Source: JACKAN01 sp964502735 (GTDB lineage: Bacteria > Bdellovibrionota > Bdellovibrionia > Bdellovibrionales > UBA1609). From it: a stretch of DNA of 12,381 nt. The DNA lies in the NCBI GenBank assembly GCA_964502735.1, contig CAZCYD010000069.1, positions 1-12,381 of the forward strand. Direction: 5' to 3'. Position 1 is the stretch's first letter. Every line of letters starts with the position of its first letter. The notes beneath the pieces were generated by a model that saw only the letters and a program-made list of their open reading frames with translations, was not told the DNA's origin and did no database searches. The translations under genes were made by a program, and so were the position numbers. Below are positions 1 to 7,091 of the stretch, one piece after another.

Positions 1-681
1 AGTCCCAAAAGAGAATTCTATTTCCTGAGGAGGAATTAAGTTTACCAACGACCTCCTATCTGAATTCAATGACCTGCCTGTATCTGGATTCTTAGGAGCA
101 TCATAAAAAGCATTGGTAATCAACTCCGAGGCCGCAGTTCTCACTATATTGGGAAAGTCTGGAAATACATGCAATTCTTCTGCATATTTACCCACTTCAT
201 CAAAACATTTCCACCTGTGTGAACTCTCGCTCATCCTTATAGTTCTTTTATTTTCTAAAGAATTTAGAGTTTTTTCTACGGTCATCTCTACATTTTTTTG
301 CAATTTAATGGAGTTAAGAATACTTACAAGCTTTTGAATCTCACTCTCTATACTTTTACTTTTGTAAGGTATTAAATGGTCTATCTGCGGGCTCAAATTA
401 AAAAACTTAATATTCTCATCATTTTCATCTTCACTTGAAACTAATGCCATCACATAGTTACGACTATTATTTAAAATATTGAGAGTTTCAGGCCCTGCCA
501 ACAACAAACTTTTTGGATCAAACAAGAGTAAGTTATGCTCGTCCTCTCTGGGCAAATTATTTCTTATATCCAAATCTGATTGAGGATAAAAGATAAAGAG
601 TCGATCTGACGATTGACCCAATTTGGCAAACTCTGGGTACTCAGAAGACGAGCTCAAAAAACAATACAAACCTGACTGCAT
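1..681 (-). CDS. Partial GHKL-type (histidine kinase-like) ATPase protein, 3' end missing
   Basis: An uninterrupted reading frame runs leftward from ATG at 681 off the window edge, giving 227 residues with no stop. The first ~110 residues contain hydrophobic strands (LFIFYP, HNLLLFDP, NYVMALVSSE) spaced as in a receiver-like alpha/beta fold. This is a guess: no phosphoacceptor pattern is clear. Residues 110-145 look helical. Near residue 186 is E-L-I-T-N-A-F, which fits the N-box (ExxxNA) of HATPase_c folds, where Glu and Asn bind Mg-ATP. The nucleotide-lid motifs would lie beyond the window. ATG 681 has no good Shine-Dalgarno site but sits 5 nt after the stop of a small upstream ORF, so coupled translation is possible. 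An in-frame GTG at 732 is an alternative start. The gene lies downstream of clpB on the same strand. An anti-sigma or signalling ATPase is likely; the exact role is unknown. Confidence 0.72.
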   Translation of the reverse strand, partial: MQSGLYCFLSSSSEYPEFAKLGQSSDRLFIFYPQSDLDIRNNLPREDEHNLLLFDPKSLLLAGPETLNILNNSRNYVMALVSSEDENDENIKFFNLSPQIDHLIPYKSKSIESEIQKLVSILNSIKLQKNVEMTVEKTLNSLENKRTIRMSESSHRWKCFDEVGKYAEELHVFPDFPNIVRTAASELITNAFYDAPKNPDTGRSLNSDRRSLVNLIPPQEIEFSFGT

Positions 682-685
682 AGAA

Positions 686-796
686 TCAATTGTTCCACAC
701 AACCTGTCTATTGTTAATAGGAGCCGAGTCACACTCTATATATTTCTTAATATCTGGACCTTCAGCATGTGAATACAAAACCTCGTGTTCACTCAC
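686..796 (-). CDS. Possible 36-residue ORF between clpB and the ATPase gene
   Basis: A GTG-initiated frame of 36 codons plus TGA lies between the clpB stop (810-812) and the ATPase start (681). The predicted peptide begins SEHEVLYSHAEGPDIKKYIE and has a mixed, protein-like composition. GGA just before the GTG is too close for a normal ribosome binding site; an in-frame TTG at 802 is another possible start. Its TGA is followed 5 nt later by the ATPase ATG, an arrangement that allows translational coupling. It may be a real small protein, a leader, or the N-terminus of the ATPase displaced by a frameshift. No family was recognised and the evidence is weak. Confidence 0.33.
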   Translation of the reverse strand: MSEHEVLYSHAEGPDIKKYIECDSAPINNRQVVWNN

Positions 797-809
797 TTCC
801 AAGCTAATT

Positions 810-3392
810 TCATAAAGTAGAAAGTAGAATCTCAGCCCCCCGACTATCTACTTTTAGTTTTGAACCTGATGCAAGTTCACCTTTAATAATTAGCTTAGCA
901 ATGGGATTTAAGAGTTCTGATTGAATCACTCGTTTTAGTGGTCTAGCGCCATAAACGGGATCAAAACCCTTTTCCCCTATATACTCATAAGCTTTATCAG
1001 TGAACTCAATCTCAATTTTTTTGTCACGAAGCCTTTCCACTAGTCTTTGCAGCTGAATGCCAACGATCTTTGACAACTGGTCTTTGCCAAGTCCTTTAAA
1101 AGTAATAAGTTCATCCACTCTATTCAAAAACTCTGGCCGAAACCTCTCCTTGAGTGCTCTTTGAACTTCTGCCTGCTTTTCCTGATCCGATAAGCTTTCA
1201 TCAGCAATAGCGTGAGCTGCGATATTAGATGTCATTATCAAAACTGTATTTTTAAAGTCTACAACTTTGCCTTGACCATCTGTTAAACGTCCATCGTCTA
1301 AAACCTGTAATAATATATTGAAAACATCTGGATGAGCCTTCTCAATTTCATCTAAAAGAACAACACTGTAAGGACGCCGCCTGACCTGCTCAGTCAATTG
1401 ACCACCTTCTTCATACCCTACATATCCGGGAGGAGCCCCAACTAAACGAGACACGGAATGCTTTTCCATATACTCACTCATATCAATGCGCAAAACAGCC
1501 TCCTCTGAATCAAATAAAAATTCAGCTAAAGCCTTAACAGTTTCTGTTTTGCCAACCCCTGTTGGGCCTAAAAATATAAAGCTACCAATTGGTCTGTTGG
1601 GATCTGATATCTCCGCTCTCGCCCTCCGAATAGCATCTGCTACAGCCTCCAAGGCTGAGTCTTGACCTACAACTCTTTGCCGAAGCTTATCCTCCATGTG
1701 TAAAAGCTTATCAGACTCTGCCTCTAACATTTTCTGCACAGGAATGCCCGTCCACTTAGCAACAACTTCTGCGATTTCATTAGGACCGACCTCTTCTTTT
1801 AGCATTCTCTCGCCATGATTAGAATTAACTTTATCCTCTTCATAGCTCTTTAACCTTTTTTCTAGATCTGGCAATTTCCCATACTTGAGTTCAGCAGCCC
1901 TCCCTAATTCGCCCGTACGCTCCGCTCTTTCAATCTCCAATCTCACCGTTTCAATCTCTTCTTTGGTGTTTTTTAGGCCTCCAATATCTGCTTTTTCGGA
2001 CTCCCACTGTTTTTTCAGCTCGCTAATTTTAAAACTCAGCTCTTCAATCTCTTTATCAACAACGACTAAGCGATCTCTAGCCCCTGGATCTTTTTCCTTT
2101 TTTAAGGCTTCTTTTTCAACTTGAAGCTGCATAGACTTTCTCTGTAGCTCATCAATTGCTGCTGGTACGCTATTAATTTCGATACTCAACCGACTGGCCG
2201 CTTCGTCCATTAAATCAATCGCCTTATCTGGTAGAAACCTATCAGATATGTACCTATCAGAAAGTTTAACACTTTGAACAACAGCAGAATCAGAGATCCG
2301 AACTCCATGGTGAACTTCATACTTTTCTTTTATGCCCCTCAAAATAGTAATGGCATCAGAAACAGAGGGCTCCTGGACCAAAACTCCCTGAAACCTTCTT
2401 TCTAAGGCCTTGTCCTTTTCTATATACTTTCTATATTCGTCCAGTGTTGTAGCGCCAATACATCTTAACTCCCCTCTAGCTAGAGCTGGTTTTAAAAGTT
2501 GACCCGCATCCATAGAGCCTTCAGATTTTCCAGCGCCAACAAGAGTGTGCAGTTCATCAATAAAGAGAATAATTTCACCATCAGAAGAGGTGACCTCTTT
2601 AATAACTGCCTTTAATCTATCTTCGAACTCCCCTCTGTATTTGGCCCCCGCTATGAGAGCTCCCATATCTAAAGACATTAACTTCTTTCCAATTAAAACG
2701 TTGGGCACATCTTCGTTAATAATTCTTAGAGCTAAGCCTTCGGCTATGGCTGTTTTTCCCACTCCCGGCTCACCAATAAGCACAGGATTATTCTTTGTCC
2801 TTCTTGAAAGTACCTGTATAACTCTACGAATTTCCTCATCTCGCCCAACTACCGGATCCAGTTTTCCAGACTCAGCAAGTTCAGTGAGATCTTTTGCATA
2901 TTTTTTTAAAGCGTCAAATTTAGCTTCAGGATTGTCGTCTACCACTTTACTATCTCCCCTTATTTCCATTAATTTCTGTTTAAAATTACTTTGATTAACA
3001 CCGCGTTTTTCAAAAATTTTAACAACTTCTAGTTTTTGCCTAAAAAAACTGATAAAAAAATGTTCTGTCGATATAAAACTATCACCCATTTGTTTTGCCA
3101 ATTTTTCCGCATCTTTAAAAATGGATACTAACTGCTGACTGGCCACCACTCTTACACCAGAGCCCGACACTCTAGAAAAGCCTTCAATTTTTTGCAGCAA
3201 AGCCTTTTTTATTCCATTGGGGTCCAGCTTCATGGACTCTAAAACTCTTGGTACTATCCCGTCATCCTGTTGAAGTATTGCATAAGCTAAATGCTCAGGC
3301 TCCACCGCCCCATGCTGTTTATCTTCAGCCAATTGAGCTGCTGCTTGCATGGCTTCTTGGCTTTTTTGAGTCATTTTTTCAATATCATTCAT
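810..3392 (-). CDS. clpB: ATP-dependent disaggregase ClpB (Hsp100)
   Basis: This cytoplasmic hexameric chaperone threads aggregated proteins through its pore, working with DnaK/DnaJ. At 860 residues it has full family length. The Clp N-domain covers about residues 1-145. The first AAA+ module has Walker A GEPGVGKT (207-214), pore loop KYRG (251-254), Walker B ILFIDE (275-280) and ERRF (331-334). A ClpB-type coiled-coil middle domain spans about 405-525 and separates it from ClpA/ClpC. The second module has Walker A GPTGVGKT (609-616), pore loop GYVGY (656-660), Walker B VVLLDE (677-682) and a C-terminal small domain ending near 845. ATG 3392 is supported by AAAGGTG about 7 nt upstream. The gene is transcribed away from the four-cysteine protein gene, and a 19-bp inverted repeat lies in the shared upstream region. 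I saw neither a CIRCE element nor a clear sigma-32 promoter for it. The coding sequence is intact. Confidence 0.98.
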   Translation of the reverse strand: MNDIEKMTQKSQEAMQAAAQLAEDKQHGAVEPEHLAYAILQQDDGIVPRVLESMKLDPNGIKKALLQKIEGFSRVSGSGVRVVASQQLVSIFKDAEKLAKQMGDSFISTEHFFISFFRQKLEVVKIFEKRGVNQSNFKQKLMEIRGDSKVVDDNPEAKFDALKKYAKDLTELAESGKLDPVVGRDEEIRRVIQVLSRRTKNNPVLIGEPGVGKTAIAEGLALRIINEDVPNVLIGKKLMSLDMGALIAGAKYRGEFEDRLKAVIKEVTSSDGEIILFIDELHTLVGAGKSEGSMDAGQLLKPALARGELRCIGATTLDEYRKYIEKDKALERRFQGVLVQEPSVSDAITILRGIKEKYEVHHGVRISDSAVVQSVKLSDRYISDRFLPDKAIDLMDEAASRLSIEINSVPAAIDELQRKSMQLQVEKEALKKEKDPGARDRLVVVDKEIEELSFKISELKKQWESEKADIGGLKNTKEEIETVRLEIERAERTGELGRAAELKYGKLPDLEKRLKSYEEDKVNSNHGERMLKEEVGPNEIAEVVAKWTGIPVQKMLEAESDKLLHMEDKLRQRVVGQDSALEAVADAIRRARAEISDPNRPIGSFIFLGPTGVGKTETVKALAEFLFDSEEAVLRIDMSEYMEKHSVSRLVGAPPGYVGYEEGGQLTEQVRRRPYSVVLLDEIEKAHPDVFNILLQVLDDGRLTDGQGKVVDFKNTVLIMTSNIAAHAIADESLSDQEKQAEVQRALKERFRPEFLNRVDELITFKGLGKDQLSKIVGIQLQRLVERLRDKKIEIEFTDKAYEYIGEKGFDPVYGARPLKRVIQSELLNPIAKLIIKGELASGSKLKVDSRGAEILLSTL

Positions 3393-3444
3393 AAAAAAAC
3401 ACCTTTTATATAGACATTAACTTCGTCTCAAACTAATAACTGGC

Positions 3445-3463
3445 GTAGATAGCCGTTATCTAC
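3445..3463. promoter_or_regulatory. Perfect inverted repeat in the clpB divergent control region
   Basis: GTAGATA, a 5-nt spacer (GCCGT) and TATCTAC form a perfect 7+5+7 inverted repeat. It lies about 52 bp upstream of clpB and 20 bp upstream of the ribosome binding site of the oppositely oriented gene at 3494. It has no T-run and too little stem to be a convincing terminator. Its position fits a dimeric-repressor operator that could act on either gene. No known operator was matched; CIRCE was considered and does not fit. Confidence 0.45.
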
Positions 3464-3493
3464 TTGAAGATGAGCTTCTTTTGGAGGATGTCA

Positions 3494-3739
3494 ATGCCAA
3501 GTGTCTCAAGAAAGGTCTTAAGAAAAGTTTCAAGATCTGTTATTAAAGATCCTGTAAAGGCTAAAGACTTTAATAAGTTAAGTCTGGTGTTTAACTGCGA
3601 ACAATGCTCCTATTTTCAAGAAACAGATGGGAAGTGTAATCTTGGGTTTCCCAACGAAGTTCACAGAAAAGAGGCTCAAATAAAGCTCTATAACCTTTCT
3701 GGCCGTTTTGCCTTTTGCCGTTATTTAGAAATTGATTGA
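3494..3739 (+). CDS. Small four-cysteine conserved-type protein
   Basis: The predicted protein has 81 residues. ATG 3494 is preferred over the in-frame ATGs at 3464, 3470 and 3488 because GGAGG at 3483-3487 sits 6 nt upstream of it; the ATG at 3488 directly abuts that site. The N-terminus (about 1-28) is rich in Lys and Arg. The core contains Cys35, Cys38, Cys48 and Cys75 in the pattern C-x2-C-x9-C-x26-C, with His57 between, which could bind zinc or an iron-sulphur cluster. There is no signal peptide or membrane segment, so it is probably cytoplasmic. Its TGA (3737-3739) overlaps the TTG start of the hydrolase gene, so the two are probably co-transcribed and coupled. I recognise the general style of a small conserved hypothetical protein but cannot assign a function. 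Confidence 0.75.
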   Translation: MPSVSRKVLRKVSRSVIKDPVKAKDFNKLSLVFNCEQCSYFQETDGKCNLGFPNEVHRKEAQIKLYNLSGRFAFCRYLEID

Positions 3740-4674
3740 GGCCTAAAGTCTTGAAAGCGTTTAAATGGCTTTTGTTAATCTTTGCTGCGCTCTTTTTAAG
3801 CCTGCTCGTCCTTCTTTCGATTTTACAATTAGAATCTAAGAAACAAGCTTTGAGTTTTAACTACCCAGACCACGGTGATTATCTAAAAATCGATAACACC
3901 GCATCTGCATACTACCGGCAAACAGGAAAAGGACCCGACGTTCTTTTTATTCATGGAATTGGAGCCTCACAATTTATTTGGAGAGAACTTGAGTCTAGAC
4001 TTCAATCTCACTACAGATTGACAGTCATCGATTTGCCCGGATTTGGTCGAAGCAGTAAGAATACACTTTTGAAATTAGACATCGAGTCTCAGTCTCAATA
4101 TATAGCAAAGATCATCCAAGCCCTTGACCTTAACCCTGTTTATATAGTGGGAAGCTCTATGGGAGGAGCCATTGGACTATGGTTGGCCACACATAAGCCA
4201 GATCTTATAAAAAAAATTGCAGTCATTAGTCCCGCAACCAACCCCGATCTGGTGCCTCTGCCTTTTTTTAAAATTCCACAACTCTCTTATTTCACGAGTT
4301 TTTTTATAAACAAATGGAGTATAAAATCCAGCATCTCCAGAGTCTTAACAAACAAACAGCTGTTAACAGAGGAAAGAATTCTATATTCACTTAAGAACTT
4401 TTATAACCACCCAGACTCTATGTATTGCTTTCTTCTCGCGACAAAAACTCTTGCCGAACCCAGACTTCCAGAAGAGTTTAAAAAAACCCAACGAGACGTA
4501 CTCATACTATCTGGACTGGGAGATCAAGTCGTTAAACCCAAATACATCGAAGAACTGCACGATCTCGTTCCCAATAGCCAACTCTACTTTCATCCCACCG
4601 GAGGTCATCATCTCATGGAAGATGAGCCTGATTGGGTGGCTCAACACTTACTCACTTTCTTTGAAAATCAATAA
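3736..4674 (+). CDS. Membrane-anchored alpha/beta hydrolase
   Basis: The protein has 312 residues and is probably a serine esterase, lipase or related hydrolase of the alpha/beta fold. An N-terminal hydrophobic segment (about 11-30) follows basic residues, so the catalytic domain is likely anchored facing the periplasm. Visible catalytic features are the oxyanion-hole HG in FIHGIGAS (71-78), the nucleophile elbow G-S-S-M-G (139-143) with Ser141, a probable acid Asp263 in GLGDQVV, and a probable His291 in GGHH followed by EDEP. The triad is therefore complete, and the length is ordinary for the family. The start at 3736 is TTG, overlapping the upstream stop as TTGA. A second TTG at 3751, with TGAGG 9 nt upstream, is an equally credible start and keeps the membrane segment. 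The substrate cannot be told from sequence. Confidence 0.9.
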   Translation: MRPKVLKAFKWLLLIFAALFLSLLVLLSILQLESKKQALSFNYPDHGDYLKIDNTASAYYRQTGKGPDVLFIHGIGASQFIWRELESRLQSHYRLTVIDLPGFGRSSKNTLLKLDIESQSQYIAKIIQALDLNPVYIVGSSMGGAIGLWLATHKPDLIKKIAVISPATNPDLVPLPFFKIPQLSYFTSFFINKWSIKSSISRVLTNKQLLTEERILYSLKNFYNHPDSMYCFLLATKTLAEPRLPEEFKKTQRDVLILSGLGDQVVKPKYIEELHDLVPNSQLYFHPTGGHHLMEDEPDWVAQHLLTFFENQ

Positions 4675-4777
4675 ATTAGAAATAAAATAAGTCTGACAGA
4701 CTGATGATCTAACCGTCTTTTGTAATACAACATAAAGTTTCTTTACAAAATCTACTCTGAGAAATTGACATAGAGGC

Positions 4778-4804
4778 TAAGACTTTTGCCTGCATAGGCT
4801 GAAT
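4778..4804 (+). promoter_or_regulatory. Candidate sigma-28 (FliA)-like promoter upstream of flagellin
   Basis: TAAG (4778-4781), 16 bases, then GCTGAAT (4798-4804) loosely resembles the flagellar sigma-28 pattern of TAAA, about 15 bases, GCCGATAA. The same arrangement with the same spacing recurs before the lipoprotein gene (6123-6149), and both spacers contain a C[CT]TTTGCC word. The element lies 320 bp before the flagellin start, which is far. No sigma-54 element (TGGC then TTGC) was found in the region. The call is tentative. Confidence 0.35.
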
Positions 4805-5099
4805 AAACAAAAAAACTCTGATGTCTTTAGTCTTAAGACCTCGATCAGTTGTAAGTCTAAAAATAGCTTGTGACAGAGTAAATTAGTCTACAGTCCTGTC
4901 AAATATTCTACGCTTCTCCCGAAAGGTTTCTTGTCAACGGCAAAGACTAGTTGATGGATTAACCACCAAATCTAACAAAAGGAGGTTTCAAGGAAGATGA
5001 ATTAGTACAAGGAAAAGTTAGGGTCAAATTTATGTACACCCAGGCTCGGATGCCACCTCAGCGGACCCAGAGGATTAAACAAGGAAGGAGGATTTTGGA

Positions 5100-5123
5100 A
5101 TGAAAAAAATTAACGGAGGATAA
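5100..5123 (+). CDS. Seven-codon leader ORF (MKKINGG) overlapping the flagellin RBS
   Basis: ATG at 5100 is followed by six codons and TAA at 5121-5123, one base before the flagellin ATG. It has its own strong ribosome binding site, AAGGAGG at 5085-5091, with 8-nt spacing. Its last sense codons, GGA GGA, are the flagellin Shine-Dalgarno sequence itself (GGAGG, 5115-5119). Ribosomes translating it would cover and then be released at the flagellin start, so it could couple or gate flagellin translation. Whether it is translated is unknown. Confidence 0.4.
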   Translation: MKKINGG

Positions 5124-5124
5124 A

Positions 5125-5958
5125 ATGGGATTCAGAGTCTCTACAAATATAGCCGCTATTAATGCGCAAAGAAATTTAAATGTAAACCAAAGAGGAATTG
5201 ACAGCAGTTTGTCAAAACTCGCTTCTGGAAGTCGAATCAATAAAGCCGCTGATGACGCCGCAGGATTAGCAATTTCAGAAAACTTAAAAGGTCAAATACG
5301 CTCTGCTCGCCAGGCCAGTCGTAACGCTAACGACGGTATCTCTATGGTGCAAACCGCAGAAGGTGGCCTGAACGAAATCGGAAACATTATCACCCGCCTA
5401 AGAGAACTTGGCATCCAGGCAGCCTCAGATACTATCGGTGATGTAGAAAGAGCTTTCGTTGATAAAGAAGTTCAACAGCTTAAAGACGAAATGCAACGTA
5501 TTGCACAAGTTACAACATGGGGAAAAACCAAGCTTTTAGATGGCACGTCGCCTGACTTTGACTACCAAGTTGGTGTTTTTAATAATGAGTTTGAAGATAG
5601 AATTACCTTCAAAGCTTCAGAAAACATAGCCACACTTGATGAACTTGGTTTGGATGGACTTGACTATACCAACAAAGAGGGAGCACAAGAGGCCCTGGAG
5701 TCATTAGACTCTGCTCAGTCCCACGTAAACGGTGTTCGAGCAAACCTTGGAGCTCTCCAGAACAGACTTGTCTCTACTGTTGAGAATTTAGCTGTGGCAG
5801 AGGAAAACTTGTCAGCAGCCAACTCTCGAATTAGAGACACGGATGTAGCTAATGAGTCTGCAGAGTTAACAAGAAACAACATACTTTTACAGGCTGCCAC
5901 TTCTACTCTGGCTCAAGCCAATCAAAAGAATGGGATAGCCTTGAAGTTAATTGGCTAA
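5125..5958 (+). CDS. fliC: Flagellin
   Basis: The 277-residue protein is the subunit of the flagellar filament, secreted through the flagellar type III system and polymerised outside the cell. The N-terminal D0/D1 signature is clear: STNIAAINAQRNL (6-18), then LSKLASGSRINKAADDAAGL (29-48). The C-terminal D1/D0 region (about 190-277) contains ANLGALQNRL and a conserved tail ending ALKLIG. The variable central region is very short (about 140-185), so this is a core flagellin without the D2/D3 domains of enteric flagellins. The start is fixed by GGAGG 5 nt upstream. There is no cleavable signal peptide, as expected. A strong intrinsic terminator follows 42 bp after the stop, so it is probably transcribed alone. 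No other flagellar gene is present in the window; related bacteria often carry several flagellin paralogues. Confidence 0.97.
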   Translation: MGFRVSTNIAAINAQRNLNVNQRGIDSSLSKLASGSRINKAADDAAGLAISENLKGQIRSARQASRNANDGISMVQTAEGGLNEIGNIITRLRELGIQAASDTIGDVERAFVDKEVQQLKDEMQRIAQVTTWGKTKLLDGTSPDFDYQVGVFNNEFEDRITFKASENIATLDELGLDGLDYTNKEGAQEALESLDSAQSHVNGVRANLGALQNRLVSTVENLAVAEENLSAANSRIRDTDVANESAELTRNNILLQAATSTLAQANQKNGIALKLIG

Positions 5959-6000
5959 TAAGCTTGCATTTAAACTCGTATTCAAAGCAATTAATTCTTA

Positions 6001-6027
6001 GCGGTCTCGATGAGACCGCTTTTTTTT
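6001..6027 (+). terminator. Intrinsic terminator of the flagellin gene
   Basis: GCGGTCTC (6001-6008), the 3-nt loop GAT and GAGACCGC (6012-6019) form a perfect 8-bp GC-rich stem, followed directly by eight T residues (6020-6027). It lies 42 bp past the flagellin stop. A second small hairpin, GGCAAA-CT-TTTGCC (6028-6041), follows immediately. Confidence 0.95.
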
Positions 6028-6122
6028 GGCAAACTTTTGCCCTATTGAAATCCCAAACTCACTAAATCTTTAACACTTTGCATGAATTAGCGCGTCTGTT
6101 TTTTTGACAAATAAAAAAACTT

Positions 6123-6149
6123 TAAAGCCAGACCTTTGCCCTGCCGAAT
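6123..6149 (+). promoter_or_regulatory. Candidate sigma-28-like promoter upstream of the lipoprotein gene
   Basis: TAAA (6123-6126), 16 bases, then GCCGAAT (6143-6149) matches the arrangement found before flagellin with the same spacing. It falls in the 268-bp gap between the flagellin terminator and the lipoprotein start and would give a leader of about 140 nt. The rest of the gap shows no further clear element. The call is tentative because the -10 element differs from the usual GCCGATAA. Confidence 0.38.
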
Positions 6150-6295
6150 CTTATCTGAGTTTGCAGTTTGACTGTAAATTCGAATGTAAATTTGTGAGTT
6201 AGGGGCTCATTTAAAACGGTGAACACCTGAGTTTCGCGATGGCTTTAAACAAACACGAATTTCAGGTAGAAAAAATCAAAGGGGAAGATAGGGTC

Positions 6296-7051
6296 ATGAA
6301 AAGAATTGTCTTTTTGCTAGTCGTAAGTTTTATTTTAACCGCCTGCGGACAAGGATTCGAACAGGGCCCCACAAATGGGCTAAACAATCAGGAAAACCTT
6401 GGGTGTTTAGAAAACTGTTCTGGCAGCGGGTCTGACATTATGGATCCACCAAATGGTAATGACAGTGTATTGCCTCCCGTTTCTACACCAGAGTTAAATG
6501 GAAAGGTCAGTGGAGGTGTTTGGGACGGTAAAGAGCTTTTAAAGCTAGACCTCGCCAACCTTTCTTTACTTGTTCGCGTACCCATCGATTTTGAGGCCAG
6601 TATAGTTGCCGGTGCGTTTCCCATTCCCGGGAACTCTGACCTCACTTTAGAATTTGTGACAGATGACAATAATGCCAAGCACTTACAGCTCAGAATCCCA
6701 CTAAGTCGACTTCTCAATGAAACTAAGCTGCCAAACGAAAGAGGATTGCCAAATGGCGATGGACTTCCAATGGTTCCCGGTGGAAAATTGCCCCACGTAC
6801 AAACCCGTATTGGCAGCACAGACGTGCATTTCTACACGGGAAAAGGCGTAGCCAGCCTGTTTGTCCCAACAAGTTTCAATCCATTTATTACACTTGTTTT
6901 TCCAATTAAAAATAAAGAAAAAGAAGTCTTAGGCCACTTTGCAACTATTGCCGAAAAAGGGGCCTCAAAAGGCGGGTTCTACGTGTCGGTGGCTTTGCCT
7001 GATAAGCTTAGACAAGTTATCGACAATTGGCTGCCAACCCAACCAGACTAA
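6296..7051 (+). CDS. Predicted lipoprotein of unknown function
   Basis: The product has 251 residues from ATG 6296. An upstream in-frame ATG at 6239 was not chosen because it lacks a ribosome binding site and would add 19 residues before a typical lipoprotein signal; purine-rich GGGGAAGATAGGG precedes 6296. The N-terminus is Lys-Arg, a hydrophobic stretch (4-14) and a lipobox LTAC with Cys17 as the likely lipidated residue. Residue 18 is Gly, not Asp, which favours the outer membrane by the E. coli rule. A low-complexity linker (18-65) carries Cys37 and Cys41 in C-L-E-N-C-S. The rest (about 68-251) looks beta-rich and has a short loop repeat (LPNERG, LPNGDG, at 145-156). No family was recognised. 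It stands alone between the flagellin terminator and the histone-like gene. Confidence 0.82.
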   Translation: MKRIVFLLVVSFILTACGQGFEQGPTNGLNNQENLGCLENCSGSGSDIMDPPNGNDSVLPPVSTPELNGKVSGGVWDGKELLKLDLANLSLLVRVPIDFEASIVAGAFPIPGNSDLTLEFVTDDNNAKHLQLRIPLSRLLNETKLPNERGLPNGDGLPMVPGGKLPHVQTRIGSTDVHFYTGKGVASLFVPTSFNPFITLVFPIKNKEKEVLGHFATIAEKGASKGGFYVSVALPDKLRQVIDNWLPTQPD

Positions 7052-7091
7052 TTGACGTATAATTTATGCTCCGTTGCAAGTTGAATGAATT

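Larger units (their letters stand above)
4675..5124 (+). other. Gene-free 450-bp flagellin leader region
   Basis: No long reading frame fills this stretch on either strand. It holds a candidate sigma-28-like promoter (4778-4804) and several short inverted repeats: AGTCTG-A-CAGACT (4691-4703), the palindrome GTCTTAAGAC (4830-4839), TGACAG/CTGTCA with a 19-nt loop (4871-4901), and TTGATGG/CCACCAA with one mismatch and a 5-nt loop (4951-4969). A strong AAAAGGAGGT (4977-4986) precedes a start-stop frame ATG-AAT-TAG at 4997. A second strong site, AAGGAGG (5085-5091), precedes a seven-codon ORF at 5100. If the candidate promoter is used, the flagellin mRNA has a leader of about 310 nt. GTCT/AGAC words recur often across 4690-4950. 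Confidence 0.6.

Noticed and set aside
113..337. Plus-strand ORF of 74 residues
   Set aside because: It is antisense to the long open frame of the partial ATPase, starts without a ribosome binding site and has no recognisable features.
4861..4970. Possible c-di-GMP-I (GEMM) riboswitch in the flagellin leader
   Set aside because: Fragments such as GTCAAA, a GAAA loop and GGCAAAG recall the family, but the stems around them are only 2-3 bp and the conserved 3' half is missing. A covariance-model search with RF01051 would decide.
7051..7063. TATAAT just after the lipoprotein stop as a promoter for the histone-like gene
   Set aside because: The -10 box is perfect, but no -35 box lies at 16-18 bp spacing and there is no extended -10 TG, so it was not listed.
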